Origin: Ctena decussata
Taxonomy: Eukaryota > Mollusca > Bivalvia > Lucinida > Lucinidae
DNA length: 64,000 nt
Direction of reading: 5' to 3'
NCBI GenBank assembly: GCA_963989385.1
Contig: OZ022498.1
Location: 7,757,501-7,821,500, forward strand
In this document: in pieces, positions 23,377 through 35,272 of the stretch
How the letters are laid out: each line of letters starts with the position of its first letter
Position numbering within the stretch: position 1 is the first letter of the stretch
Made by a program: the position numbers and the translations under genes
The notes under the pieces: model-generated
Databases searched by the model: none
The model's input: the letters and a program-made list of their open reading frames with translations, nothing else
What the model was told of the DNA's origin: nothing

Positions 23377-23485
23377 TGCATCGGTTGCCATTCCGACAGC
23401 GGCGGAATCAATCGGAGCACCGCTCGGCCAATTCAATGATTCACGATTGCGGCGAAATGGCAACCAGTGCATTCCCTGGTCAAAC
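23377..23485. repeat. Imperfect hairpin, ~45-bp arms
   Basis: TGCATCGGTTGCCATTCCGA near the left pairs with AAATGGCAACCAGTGCATTC near the right, and GGCGGAATCAATCGG pairs with CGATTGCGGCG-type sequence. It accounts for the charged-looking 83-codon frame at 23262-23513, which I do not consider a gene. Confidence 0.5.
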
Positions 23486-23519
23486 ATTTGCTCCAGCATT
23501 TCGGACCCAATAATGTCAT

Positions 23520-24428
23520 AATTAATTATTTAAGTCTTCCTTTCAAGGAGAACACTATTTAGATACAGTTACTGATGCAAGCGGGCGAAAATGTTTGACT
23601 TCGCTGAGAATTAGTTCTCTCAAGCTAGAAGCAGAATCTGGCAGATATATAAAGATACCATTTTCAGAAAGAATTTGTAAATGTTGCAGTTTAAATCAAG
23701 TTGAAGATGAGAAACACTTCCTATGCAGTTGTCCCTTCTACGATTCCGAAAGATATATGTTTTTCAAATACATAATAGATTTAGTTCCATCTTTCAACAC
23801 TCTTGATGATTATGCAAAAATGATTTGGCTGATGACATGCGAAGATACGGATATTATACAAAAACTAGCTGATTTTGTCTATAAATGTTTTAGCTTGCGT
23901 AATATACGATAGTTACTGTGCTATGGAATGTTTGGTTTGTCGGGCATATATATATTCTCATTTGTCGCATACCATCTGTCTGTGACGGGAACCTTTTATT
24001 GGCTCAACATTTTGTGATTTCATATTGGACGAGTTCAACAATTTGTATTTTGCGAACCTTGCCGAGCAAAGTATATGTTGCAGTTTTGAACTGGTCTAAT
24101 GGATTTCATGAAAGGGGTACTCGACTTTGATAATCTGCTTATCATAGACAGCTGTGTTACATTTTAAAATAAGCATCGACATATGTTTCAATGACGTTAT
24201 TTTTATACTGGACTGAGCGTTATTGTGCAGATATCCTGTGATTATAAGGTGTGAGTGGTAATGTGTATTGGTTAAGTCTATAATTCGTTATTGTGTGTTT
24301 ACATATGTTATCCAAAATTAACAAAATATTTGTTATTGTAATATGTATGTTCATGCAATTTATAGTTAATTCTGTACCATGAAAATGGTCCATAATTGGC
24401 TAATAAATATCTTATCTTATCTTATCTT
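23520..24428 (+). mobile_element. 5'-truncated non-LTR retrotransposon
   Basis: The copy keeps the C-terminal end of the pol protein, about 500 bp of 3' untranslated sequence, an AATAAA (within CTAATAAATATC) and a simple-repeat tail (CTTAT)n at 24411-24430. This is the classical shape of a target-primed insertion that stopped early. The 5' break lies near 23520, just beyond a hairpin. The clade cannot be assigned from the remaining part. Confidence 0.8.
23526..23912 (+). pseudogene. Reverse transcriptase C-terminal fragment (zinc-knuckle end)
   Basis: From 23526 the frame is open to a TAG at 23910 with no ATG at the start, as expected for a truncated pol. Visible blocks are FQGEHYLDTVTDASGRKCLT, SLRISSLKLEAESGRY and the Cys/His cluster CKCC...VEDEKHFLCSCP, which matches the C-terminal C-C-H-C-like motif that follows the polymerase thumb in many invertebrate non-LTR elements. 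The polymerase core itself is absent, so the fragment cannot be active. No frameshift is seen within it, so it is a fairly recent copy. Confidence 0.8.
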
Positions 24429-24430
24429 AA

Positions 24431-26185
24431 TTAAAAGAAGAACGTTAAGAAACCTTACGAGTGTCAGGTCCTGCGAAACTGTCATCGTACGACTGGAATT
24501 TTGAATTTACAAGTCTACGTATTTGGCGAGTGCTGTACTGTAAGGTGTATGACGTTGTATGTAGTAGCCGACTGTTCATGCATAATGCGTGAGGATATTT
24601 TTGTGCAATATAACGGCATTGCTTGTGCAAAAGACAGGACATCTTACGGCATTTACGCAGATTGATCGAATTTCGGATTCTCTCATTATCATTGAATATT
24701 GGCAGAGAACAGGGAAGATTGATTACCTGAGTTTTTGCTGTTTGCGCATGTCAGACAGTCCCTTTTCTGCGTAGTACAATCAACTCTCGTAATAAAAGCA
24801 CTGCCGTTCTACGCGTTTGTTGACTTCAAAAAGCTTTGAACTTATGAATTTTTTGTGTCGTGTCTCTTCTCAGTATTGGAGCTGGTGATCTACGGAAATA
24901 ATATAAACCCAGACCAGACGTCTAGACAGGAGCTATGCATGTGTATATTTTTCACCAACTACTTCATAAAATGCTTTCTGATAGGACATAAACTTGTCCA
25001 CATTCGAGGACGGAAGGATGGTTTGGGGCACGAATACCAAGGGTAAATGCGGTATAAACTTTTGCCTCTGGTACAGAACTAATCTTAATCTGTTTAACCT
25101 CAGAACCGACTTCAAGCACATTACGAAGATTAAAGACAAATTATATCATTGTTAAAAGCTTAATACTGAACTAGTTGATAAACTTAATGGAGGGTAAAGA
25201 TTTCCGTCCCAGAATCGATGGATACCAAATGGTGCGTTAATTTCTAAATATCTGTAATGATTACAATATTACCTTACACTGAACACAATACCAGTATAAT
25301 AGTATTTAAAACATTGTGGTACATGTATTATGCAAAGTTAAAATATCTTTTTCTAAATCGATAGCAAGTCTCCGTCCCCTACTAACCACTTCTGACTTTC
25401 AACATAAGATCGAAAAGAGGTCGGCTTAATTCTTTCACTTCTTCTTCGTTATTTTTTTTAATTCTGTACTTATTTTTTATTCACGTCTGTATGCCTGGCG
25501 TTGGTTAGTTTTGTACCTTGTTGTTTACATCGTGACTTAGCCATTCTTGTGTTTTAAATTATGTCGTGTCTCAGGAGATGGCTTCCATATACTTGTAAGC
25601 GTTTCGCTTATCGTCATTTCCCGTACCATATTATGTTGTGTACTGTTAAGTAACTATACTGAACAGAACAAGAAATGTAACATCAACATTTAAATTATAT
25701 TTTGTCTAGAAACACCTCATTCAAATTTCAAAAGTTAACCAAAACTATAAAAATGTTCTATGAAGTCACTATGATTTCATTCACTAACAATCACACCACT
25801 TCATTTGAAGTTCCAGGAGTAGACAATCAGAAATTCATTTTTCAATGTTTGTAACGTTTTATTTCTTCTCTTTTTTTCTTTTTGTCAGTATATATAATTT
25901 ACATTGAATAAAGTATTGTTTAAACCAACGTTATATCAGTTCTTACAGTCACTGCATGGTGAGGTTTCATTTGGTCCTTAATATAATTCGATACTGCTAT
26001 GTTCATTCGTACAAACGTAATCATCACTCTACATGGACCTATGTTTATAAGCTGTTATGTAAACAGCATCCTAAATAGACTTCTTCCGACGATATGGGTA
26101 CACGTCATGCTTTTCCTCCATTTTTACAAAAGAAATCTACTATATAATTGTGACGTTCTGTTTGCTTAACTAAAAGATTTATTAT
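24431..26185. other. No feature recognised
   Basis: AT-rich noncoding sequence. The frames at 24855-25139 overlap on opposite strands and show no domain. A possible poly(A) signal (TTGAATAAAGTATTG) at about 25905 has no gene attached. Confidence 0.35.
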
Positions 26186-26189
26186 TTCC

Positions 26190-26290
26190 CAAATGGGATC
26201 TACACTTAAAGGAAAGAATTTGCTCCTATGGGAGCTAGTTCTTGTCTTTAAGAGTTGATCCCCACTGAGAAGGGAGGCCAACATGAAATA
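26190..26290. repeat. Family D hairpin, copy 3
   Basis: The core CTTAAAGGAAAGAATTTGCT / CCTATGGGAGCTAGTTCTTG matches the family core but the right arm has several changes, so the hairpin is imperfect. It is followed by GAGAAGGGAGGCCAACA-like sequence as in copy 53375. Confidence 0.6.
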
Positions 26291-26801
26291 GCATATTTAA
26301 TTCATCTGAATGTGTACCCATCCATCATTAGAGCAGTCTGATCTGTGTGTACAATGTACAATTCTGTTTATTAAGTAATAAGGGTCAGTATGGTTAAAAT
26401 TCCATAGAAAATTGCTGACTGTTAAGGAAATGTTAAAGATAGTTTATTAAACCGATGAATATTGGAACAATTCTCTCCGGGAGTTTTATCTTCTTAAACT
26501 TCAAACGTTTGCAATTCTAAACGACCGAAAATAATTATTCTATTAATTTGTATATGGAAACACATTAAATGGCAAGCAGGTACTGTTCATTGATTGACAT
26601 GCTCAGGTCTTATATTACTTTCCAGACAGGAATGAAATAGTAGGAAAAAAAGATTCATTGACATTTTACTATGTAAGCAATTTACACAAGAGACGTTTAA
26701 GACAATGACGAAGTAAAATGTTAAGCATACTTAGCCAGGTAAACTTCTTTTTCTAGGAATTGGTTAAATTTTTATTTTACAAATAAAAAAATACAGACAT
26801 A

Positions 26802-27629
26802 CAGTAGCGACTGTGTTTAATTGTACATGCGCATTGCAAGAAATTTGCGTTCCAATCGCGTTTGAAACGCGTATTTTTCAAGCGCGGTTTTGCGATTTAG
26901 AGACGCGCTTATAAAGGACCAAATAAATTGCTACATAAAATCGCGAATAATCGCGTTTTACACGCGAAATTCGTTTTAGACAATCAGAACCGCCATTTCA
27001 GTTCGCGTTTCTTCGTCGCTTCGCGTTCGTAGGAGTTTGCCGTTGAGACCAATGAAAATTGTGTTTGCCGAACTCGTTTCGGTTTTGTACAGACTAGTTC
27101 CCAGCTTAATGCACAATGGTGTTCAAAAACGGAGAACCAACTAAATTTGGTAAGTACTCAAAACGGTAGGATTAGCCTTTTCCCAAATTATGATTTGACG
27201 AAGTATGTATATATACGTAATAAGTTTCGATTGATAATTGACTGTAATTGACTGTTACGTACAACACTGCAAAAATACTGATAAAAGGTGATGCGCGAAC
27301 GACCGTAAAAAACGGCTGCACCACACGCTTTTTCGGAGAATCGCTTTTGATTAACTTATGTTGAATCTCGATTTTCGCGTTATCTATGTCACAGGCAAAC
27401 GCAAATAAACTGTTCTGATTGGTTAACTTATGTTTCGCTAAAATTGCGAATAAAATGCGTTTCACACACGGTTCCCGGGAAGAGATTTTATTGCCTGTTC
27501 GAAAAACTAGATAATCGCGAGGCATCCGAGACAAAGCGTTTCAAACCGCGTTTCATACAAACGAGAGAGGAACGCGTTACACATGCGTTCAGAACGCGAA
27601 AGCTGTACGCTTAAACGCAGTCGCTACTG
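26802..27629. mobile_element. CpG-rich DNA element with CAGTAGCGACTG ends, TA duplication
   Basis: CAGTAGCGACTG at 26802 is inverted at 27618-27629 (CAGTCGCTACTG). TA lies immediately outside on both sides. The subterminal parts are packed with AACGCG/CGCGTTT motifs on both strands, and CAATCAGAAC occurs in inverted positions, so both halves descend from long inverted arms. CpG density is far above the flanks. A minus-strand frame (27172-27534, 120 codons) is read through it but shows no transposase signature. Non-autonomous; superfamily unclear. Confidence 0.7.
27113..27149 (+). CDS. Possible mini first exon inside the CpG-rich element
   Basis: An ATG in a good context (CACAATGGTG) opens MVFKNGEPTKF and runs 37 nt to a consensus donor (TTTG|GTAAGTAC). 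It sits at the centre of the 26802-27629 element, whose CpG-rich flanks could act as a promoter. It could be the start of a deleted transposase gene or an accidental match. No downstream exon was found. Confidence 0.2.
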
Positions 27630-27749
27630 TAGATATATTAAAATTGTGAAAACAAGAAATATATAAATAAAAGTGATTCAAAATCAAGGTGAATGAAATT
27701 TTCATGAATCTATACCCTCCTATGTTGCAATCGATAAAAAGGCAAAAAA

Positions 27750-28336
27750 AACCCGACAACAAAAACATACAATTACATTCAGTTACAAGCTTCACAAACC
27801 ATCAAACGACTGTCTCTGATGATAGCGCAAAACCGAAGATTCTCCAATGGCTTGAACAGGCTACTGCAGCTCTAAGAAAGCAGAAGCCATTTCGGGTAGA
27901 TAATGACATATCTCTTGGATCAAGAAACTGATGCGCTCCCTTGGTATTTCCATATTTCTGTATGCCTGTGAATCGTGGAACTTGACAGCAGAGTTAGAAA
28001 AAACGCAGGACGTTGAGATGAAATGCTATCGAAGGCTATTTACCATAAGATCCAAGTAGCCATTGGAGAATATGATGAACTCCTCTCTCTGGTCAAGAAA
28101 GAAAAACTAAGATGGTCTGGTCACATTTCAAGGTCTTCTGGCTTAGCAAAGACGATTATACCGGGCACAGTGAAGAGATAAAGAAAAAGATGTAGAACGC
28201 AGAAAAGGTGAGAAGACGTTAAATAGTGGGCAGGAATGGACTTGTTAGTACAACAAGTCCAGCTTTAATCAGCACTAGGTGAACAGGGATTATGAAGTCA
28301 TCTGTGGTACCCCAACGACTTTGCAAGGTTATTGGA
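27750..28336 (+). pseudogene. Degenerate RT relic, C-terminal part
   Basis: Pieces in different frames read QLHSVTSF, then ATAALRKQKPFRVDNDISL, then after a frameshift at about 27930 FLYACESWNLTAELEKTQ and VEMKCYRRLF, later KLRWSGH (from AAACTAAGATGGTCTGGTCAC) and SSVVPQRLCKVIG. This order matches the C-terminal third of a widespread invertebrate endonuclease/RT polyprotein (..LYACESWTL..EMRCYRR..). Stops and frameshifts make it dead. The clade (RTE- or Jockey-like) is not resolved. Confidence 0.75.
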
Positions 28337-28408
28337 CAGACTAGAATACGAAAGACAATTATATTCGCCTTTAATTGTCCAAAAGTTGAGAGATCCGATC
28401 GCGAACCA

Positions 28409-28630
28409 GGGACCATATTTATAAAACGTTTTAAGTGGTTGCTATGGTGTTGCTAAGGCTGAATTTCTAAAAAGGAGATTCCCTACAACTATGAAATTTG
28501 CTCTTGAGGAACAGTGTGAAAAAGACTGTTTCTCTAGAGTCAATTTCATAGTTGTAGGAAATCTACTTTACAGAAATTAAGCCTTAGCAACAGCATAGCA
28601 ACCACTTAAGTGGTTTTATAAATACGGTCT
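28409..28630. mobile_element. Family E palindromic MITE, copy 1 (complete)
   Basis: It starts GGGACCATATTTATAAAACG and ends TTTTATAAATACGGTCTC. The arms contain GTGGTTGCTATGGTGTTGCT then AAGGCT, and the complement AGCCTTAGCAACAGCATAGC. The centre is GAGGAACAGTGTGAAAAAGA. It is about 222 bp with no gene, and directly follows the RT relic. Confidence 0.8.
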
Positions 28631-28847
28631 CTGATCCTTTGGCACCAGCAATCTGAGATGACAGTAGAATTATAGGGACGTAAATAAACAAGTCAGAACA
28701 AACTTATGGCCAACAACCTAAATGGCATTTATTACTGGTGAAATAGTTATGTGGACAGACATTTTAAACACTCATCTACTTCGAGTATAGTTTTATTTGT
28801 CTTATCAGATAAGGGTTCTCTTTCGTATCGCATAGATCAGTAGGCAA

Positions 28848-29110
28848 TTCGGGTAAGTACGGCCAGTTTTTGCACTGGGGCGCTTTGCTGTTGCAGACCA
28901 TCGGCTAAGCGAGCGCCCCAGATACACCCCTGATTGATTGAATTAGGCAAAACACTTCTTCGGACTTTATCGTTACAGTCATAAGGTTATGCCTAGCCAA
29001 ATTCTCACAAAAAAGAGCTAAAAGTGATAAGGGTGTAACCGGTAAAGTACGCACAGGGTATGGAAAGTACGGACACCTGTGTTCTAAAGTACGGACACCT
29101 TGAAATTTAT
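28848..29110. repeat. AAGTACGGACAC-rich repeat fragment
   Basis: GGGTAAGTACGGCC at 28852 and the direct copies AAAGTACGGACACCTGTGTT and AAAGTACGGACACCTTG at about 29065-29102 recall GAGAAAGTACGGACAC and TGTCCGTACTTACCC at 34948 and 35230. It is probably terminal sequence of a DNA element whose limits I cannot fix. Confidence 0.35.
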
Positions 29111-29590
29111 CTAAAATCAAATACATCTCCTGTTCAATGTTAATATAACAATTGAAAAATAGATTTATCAAAGGCCAACACCGGGTTTAAGGGTGTTTTG
29201 AAGACCTACGAGGTAATAAGCCACCCTCGCAACTCACTTCCCGCTACCCATCCCGAAACACATATTTATATTTTTTGACAAAATTTAACTCTATTAATGT
29301 CATATCCCTACATTTTCATGCCTGCTCTGTATGTTCCATGAATTCATGTTGAAGATAGATATGAAATAAGTGTCTCGTACCGCCAAAACTTTAACGTTTT
29401 TCTTCTTTTTATTATCCAAAACATTATTCTTATTATATTATCTAAAATCAGAAAAAAATTTATGAACAGAAATGGCTATATGGGGTAGTAAAGGAAGTGT
29501 AAGACAATAAGCAATACGTTTTGGCAAGCGATTCCTAAACTATAAAAGCCAACAGATGCTCTCTTCCTGTCCATCTTTGATTTGAACATA

Positions 29591-30949
29591 CGAGGGGCAT
29601 TTCAGAAATATGTAAATGATCTCGTGAAGCCTATTGGCTGATATTAAGCAGTAGTGTTATATATCATTGGAAAGCTAAATTCAAGTGCTTTAGAATGGTA
29701 TGCATTAAAATAATTTCTAAGTCCCCCATGCATGACAGCACGTGCTTATACGTCATAAGGGTGTGGATACTGGAAACTATACATTTTCACTGAACGTCTC
29801 TCGTGTTCTGTTGCTGTTTGCTCAATGAGAAAATGATATATTTTAATGTAAAACACGTAATACTGTCCTTTTAATGTAAAATAAGAACGTTGTACAGAAA
29901 TTGTTTCCAGATTCTACGCAAGTAACATAATAATCGAGATGATTTGTCTGCTATGTGGTTATAACTGCAAAGTTATTTTAAATGCATTATATCAATAAAA
30001 GTGTGATTTTTGACTCAATCACATCCAGTTTCAACAAATGACAGACATTTTATTACTGAAATGATTAGGTCACTATATTTTGTTACGACTGGCATCAAAT
30101 CACTGATGAAACTGGATGATACGTGAGCAAACCCTACGCCGGAAGTTGCAAAGTAGTAGCAATTCATGTAAAATACAGAACAATACAATGAAAATGAAAT
30201 TATCATCTAATAGAAAGACACAGGCTTAATACATTTAACTTTGTTGAATGTCAAAAATTAGAGGGACATATTGATAGGAAATATCACATATAAAGACTTG
30301 AAAGACTTGTTATTTTATTTGGCAAACTGACATTGAAATATGTGGGTTGGTGGGGAAACTTATCGTAAAAAATCAGGTAGGCCACTGACAAAAGAGCATA
30401 AGGTGCCATAAAAGATAATTTATAACGGAAAACAAGCATGAAGAATTAAATCATATTTATTTTCTATTTCATATCTGTCACCAAACATTCACTTTCGCTT
30501 AATTTGTCCGCAAACTCGAAGTTTAAACAACTTACTATACATTTCAATTTAGCGCAGGAAGTGACGTCATCAGAAATGCGCATTGTTCCATGATTAGCCT
30601 ATCCTGCAAAGTAAATCTTGTCTGTTAGCAAGGCTAATACAATGTTTTTCATACTGAAATATTTTCAATATAACAGGTATTACAGGTATCAATCCAGAGC
30701 TGTTTGTATCCAGAGTAAAGAAAATAAGAATTTGTCTTTACATAAATATTCCGTCTGTTTCTACTCAGTGTCCTTACCCTAACAACAATGGTCAAGGCAT
30801 ATTTTGAAGAAAATAACAGAGCCTCAAATATTTTGAGTGAATGTCATTGGGTGATATGTAAACCTGAAAGTTAAAACATAAATTTCAAAAATCGGTCAAC
30901 AATCCTAGGAATGACCGACTCATTTACACTATTTCTGAAATGACCCTCG
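29591..30949. mobile_element. 1.36-kb mariner-sized element, degenerate
   Basis: CGAGGGGCATTTCAGAAATA at 29591 is inverted at 30931-30949 (TATTTCTGAAATGACCCTCG), with TA directly outside both ends. The length (1359 bp), the TA target and CGAGGG termini fit mariner-type transposons, which encode a transposase of about 345 residues. I see no frame longer than 63 codons and no conserved block, so it is decayed or non-autonomous. Confidence 0.6.
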
Positions 30950-31126
30950 TATTTATTTTTAGAAAAATCTATTTACAATACATAAAAGGATACGAACGGC
31001 AGCAAAATGCTAATATATCTTGTCCTTTACATTTGATCTTGTGGACATATATATCTGCGGGAGATCTATTTAATAATACTTGCCTCGAAATGGTGATAGC
31101 TCATAGTTAATTTCTCTAAATAACTT

Positions 31127-31374
31127 AAGGTTCTGCAGTACACTTCGGCCATTTTGGACCATATTTCTGCATAAAATCACGTCTAATCACAGCCCAAATA
31201 AAGCAAGTTTTTGAAATAAAAGTGGTTCTTTCCCCTAGATATAATGAAACTGTATCTCTAAATGTACAGAATGCTATTGTAAAAGGTACCTTTGAAGAGT
31301 TCTCATTTTTTTCGTTTTTCTCTCACATGGTCAAAATTTGTCTAAGTCCATTTTATACAAGAAAGTGTTGATAT
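31127..31374 (+). repeat. Left arm of a 250-bp inverted repeat pair
   Basis: AAGGTTCTGCAGTACACTTC then GGCCATTTTGG, continuing through AAATAAAGCAAGTTTTTGAA and AAAGGTACCTTTGAAGAG to GAAAGTGTTGA. The complement of the whole block lies at 34208-34454 with about 90% identity by eye. The pair encloses 2.83 kb. Confidence 0.8.
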
Positions 31375-31897
31375 TATCCCCGTGATGTCACATGATATTA
31401 TTCAAGCATTACTGAGTTAGTCCTCCTGAACACACTGTTCACCCAGATGCAACAAGTTGGTGCCCATGCCAAAACATGCTCATATAAGTTTATGGGAAAA
31501 TGCACTTTTTGAAGTGCATGCTACTATTATTTGTCTGTGTATTGTTACAGAAGTGCTAGGAATTTGCCATCCGTGTTGAAGGCAGCAAGTTCCAGCAGCT
31601 AAGCCTGGGCAAGTAATTGAAACTGTAGGGGCTTCGAGCCTAATGTGAAGCCATATATCAGTTATGAATCATTCTTTCTATTCTGTAATGTTAAGTGCTT
31701 ATTTTGAACAGTCTTTCATAACAATGTTCTGTATCATCAATTCAATATAATGATTTAAACGTCCATTTCTGTGATTTACTTGTCTTTTAAAAATCATGTT
31801 ATAACAAGTGATAAACAGCCTAGACTTCTCATTTGCTCCTTACTTGGAGCCCTTTACTCCATTTGTTTGGCTGGGCACTCCTTTTTTCAGAGAATAG

Positions 31898-32093
31898 TCC
31901 ACTCTTGATATCTGAAAGTCAAAGTTCATCTCAAACTACTGGTAGCTCAAAGTCAATTTTCTGATCCCGGAAAATTTATTTTGAGATACCAGTAGTTTAT
32001 AATAACAGGAGATGAAATATGTCCAAACCATTTTCTTTGATTTAAGAGGGTACTTTGAAATATCAGTGTTTGAGATAACAAGAGTTAACTTAA
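31898..32093 (-). mobile_element. Family C MITE, copy 5 (diverged)
   Basis: CTCTTGATATCTGAAAGTCA, CTCAAACTACTGGTAGCTCA and GTACTTTGAAATATCAGTGT then AAGAGTTAAC follow the family C order in reverse orientation. Ends are eroded. It lies between the 31127 and 34208 inverted arms. Confidence 0.6.
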
Positions 32094-33500
32094 CTATATC
32101 GTAAAAACTGCATTATCGTAAAAACAGCATTATGGGACAGCTACGTTTTCTCAAGATATCTGTAAGCACTCTTATTTCAACATCCTACTGAAAACCCTGG
32201 AGGGATTTTCTTTCTATTCACAGGGGCCGAAAATGCCGAGCCCTATTGTCGATGGAAATATCATTAAAATCATGCAGAATTGACAATATTTAAAAAACCC
32301 AAGGTTTGGGAAAAAGGCAACATTCTCAAAATACTTGGAAAAGCTCTGGCACATACATGTACTACTTAAATCAATATAAAAGCTTAATCTTGTCATGCAT
32401 TTTGCAAATTTAAAGCCTATAATTGTTTTTCTTCCAATAAATGTACCCTCTCTAACAAACACTCCTTCCCTTCTTTTTCTGTAAAGATTGACAAAATAAC
32501 AAAGAGATTGGCTCCAGACCACCATTTTTTATTTATTGACATAGTTTTGTCTAAAGAGTTTCATATATCGACCCTAGGACTAGCACTGCCCCTGGCATTT
32601 ATTAAGACACATACAGTACTTTCTCAGTAAGGTGCCATTATGGATAGCTAATTATGGAAGTTCTTTGCGCGTTTGTTTTTCGTATAAAATTGTATAGTCT
32701 CTCATACCTGCAGGGGAGTTTTTTTATGGCCCTACCAAACATTTATCACCTAATGCAGCAAGAATAAAAAAAAATCTGATGGATGAGCTTCTGGAATCAA
32801 AGAATGAAATTAGCAGACTCTGTTCATGTGCAGTTATTTAAATTTGCAACTTTACTGCCCATATGCCCCTGCCCAGAAAGATTGGATAGAAAAAAAATGA
32901 ATTGGATGAAAAACTCAGCTACAAACAATCCCCATAAAGCACCTACTGCAAGAACAGCAGAGCCTTGTCCCAACATTGGCCAGTATCAGCAGTACTCCCC
33001 AGTGCTAAAGGCTGTCTTGGCATCTTCGCCCTCCCATTTATCTCCAAGTGTTAGAATTAATACTATATTTGTGACATGAAATTAAAACTGGCCATAGAAT
33101 ATTCTCCCCTATTTCAATTGTTCTGTGTACAACTGGATATCCGGAGTGTTTGACAGCTATGCTGTGATACATATATTTGCTTGTAGACATTTAAAGCCTT
33201 GCATTTGTGATATTGAGTCAGAAACTTGATTCATGAAAAATCTCATGCTATAATTTAGATACAGAGTTTTAAAAAATTGTGGCTGAAACAGAATATGTTA
33301 GTATCATGCATCTTAATCCATTTGATAAGACAGTTATAGATTTTTTGGATTGTTTTTGAAGAGAACCCTCCCTCCCCCTTCCCTCCCCCATTCTTGAAGC
33401 TGAAAAAGTAGTGATATCACTCATTCAATGTCACATCAACGTATAAATTTATACAGTCAGAGAAGGGCTGCAACAGGCATAATTATGCAGCCATTAAAAC
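32094..33500. other. Interior of the inverted-repeat-bounded segment; no gene seen
   Basis: Frames at 32214-32525 (-, 103 codons) and 32783-33079 (+, 98 codons) are the longest. Neither shows a transposase or other domain, though if the 31127/34208 arms are terminal repeats this is where a transposase would have been. A C-rich run (CCCTCCCTCCCCCTTCCCTC) lies at about 33366. Confidence 0.35.
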
Positions 33501-33502
33501 GA

Positions 33503-33711
33503 TGGTAATACCATTTAGCTACCTATACAAAGTGGCTGTTGACCGAGAACACGGTAGCAAAAATTACCAGTAACGATGAACGATACTATTGTTAGTGGCT
33601 GTCAACCGAGCTGAAAGTGCTGTTGATTATCTCTGTCAACAGCCACTTTTGCATGTATGGCTAATGAATGTTTCGGTCGACAGCGCAGGTAGGAAAATTG
33701 GTATTACCCAC
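33503..33711. mobile_element. Palindromic MITE with GGTAATACCA ends
   Basis: GGTAATACCATTT at 33503 is mirrored by AATTGGTATTACC at 33698-33711. The inner AAAGTGGCTGTTGACCGAGA and CTCTGTCAACAGCCACTTTT are also inverted. About 205 bp with no gene. It sits inside the inverted-repeat-bounded segment. Confidence 0.65.
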
Positions 33712-34207
33712 TTTTAGATGTGGAATATTCAACCTGCATATCAAAGACATTTTTCAGGGTTATTCCACAACATATGTCTAAACAAACACACAACCAAATC
33801 CACATACCCACCCACACACCAAATTTTTGACAGAGACATGATGCATACTGACATATGTGGTCAGAAGAAACAATACTGTTTGCTATAGGACTTTATAAGA
33901 TTGTAAATATGGCAACAGTTTCACAGGTAACTTCCACAGGTGAAATAGGTATTAAATATAAGGCCAATAAAATGAAACGTGTGTTTTCAGTAACATTTGA
34001 TTTCCAATATAGATGGTATATCAGACTCGTTTTATATAAAAAAAAAAACATATTGAGAGTTGAGACAATAGGGAGTCAATATGGATGACTAAGGGAATAC
34101 CCAAGAAATCTTACCAAACATGTCGGTGTTGCAGTGGAAAAACTCTAGACATCACTGACTTGCCTGAAACATGCAACTTTTTAATGTAAGCCTATGCAGG
34201 GTATATG

Positions 34208-34454
34208 TCAACACTTTCTTGTTTAAAATGGACTTAGACAAATTTTGACCATGTGAGACAAAAACGTAAAAAATGAGAACTCTTCAAAGGTACCTTTAAC
34301 AATAGCATTCTGTACATTTAGAGATACAGTTTCATTATATCTAGGAGAAAGAACCACTTTTATTTCAAAAATTTGCTTTATTTGGGCTGTGATTAGATGT
34401 GATTTTATGCAGAAATATGGTCCAAAATGGCCGAAGTGTACTGCGGAACCTTAA
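34208..34454 (-). repeat. Right arm of the 250-bp inverted repeat pair
   Basis: Reverse complement of 31127-31374 (TCAACACTTTCTTGTTTAAA at the left end, GGCCGAAGTGTACTGCGGAA then CCTTAA at the right end). Differences are mainly substitutions, so the two arms have aged similarly. Confidence 0.8.
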
Positions 34455-34669
34455 CTCAGACAGAATTTAGCAAGCGAGTGCATAGTTAGATATATTTTCT
34501 ACATTGTTAAATATACACTTATAAATGCACAAAGGCCACTCAACTGAACTGTGTTTATCACCCGACAATAACATTTTGTATATCTGCATTTTAACACCGA
34601 AATAAACTTTCTAAAATGATAACTTACATGGTGATTTAGTGTTCCTCAGAGTTCCAAAGCCAGGATTCA

Positions 34670-34671
<2 letters not shown>

Positions 34672-34721
<50 letters not shown>

Positions 34722-34730
34722 CCTCTCTCT
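34672..34730. repeat. (CT)n microsatellite
   Basis: An almost uninterrupted CT dinucleotide run of about 58 bp with two T interruptions near its end. Confidence 0.95.
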
Positions 34731-35224
34731 AAATATTACATATTAATCACGGCGAATACATAAATATTATGGGAGCTAATGATGACGGACAAAACGCATG
34801 TCAGTATCAGTTAGAAGCACTCTGATGTTAAAAATTGAAAAATATGTCCACTTCTTTCGAATTTTGTATTTTTTCCACACTAAGTATGTTAACCTAAATA
34901 CCAAAAACGTTATTGTCCGTAGTTTTTCACCTGGCAAAATTGGTGGAGAAAGTACGGACACTATAATAAAACTTATTTTCCCATGCACGAATTTGAACTG
35001 ATTCTGATTTATATCTACTTAAATTCCATGTTTTATTGTTTGTGTGTAGACCGTCAGCTCTCCAGAAAGTGGCGAGTCTTCTTCTTTACGCATGCGGTAA
35101 TGCTTTCAGCCTAAGGACAGAGTTATCGTTATTTGCGAAATCAAAGTACTGTAAATACCAAAAATTGATAAAGCCTATTGTGCTAGCCAGGGATACTTTT
35201 GAAGGGTTTATGGCTTTTTAAAGT

Positions 35225-35272
35225 CGATTGTCCGTACTTACCCGCTTGTCTGTACTACCCGGATTGTCCCAA
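35225..35272. repeat. TGTCCGTACTTACCC terminal-like fragment
   Basis: GATTGTCCGTACTTACCCGC then TTGTCTGTACTACCCGGATTGTCC. It is the complement of GGGTAAGTACGG (28852) and of AAAGTACGGACAC (34948). The 34780-35272 interval may be one degraded element with such ends (GACGGACA at 34785). Confidence 0.35.

Noticed and set aside
27172..27534. 120-codon minus-strand frame inside the CpG-rich element
   Set aside because: I tried to see a transposase in it; no catalytic or DNA-binding pattern is visible, and the frame spans the non-symmetric centre of a noncoding-looking element.
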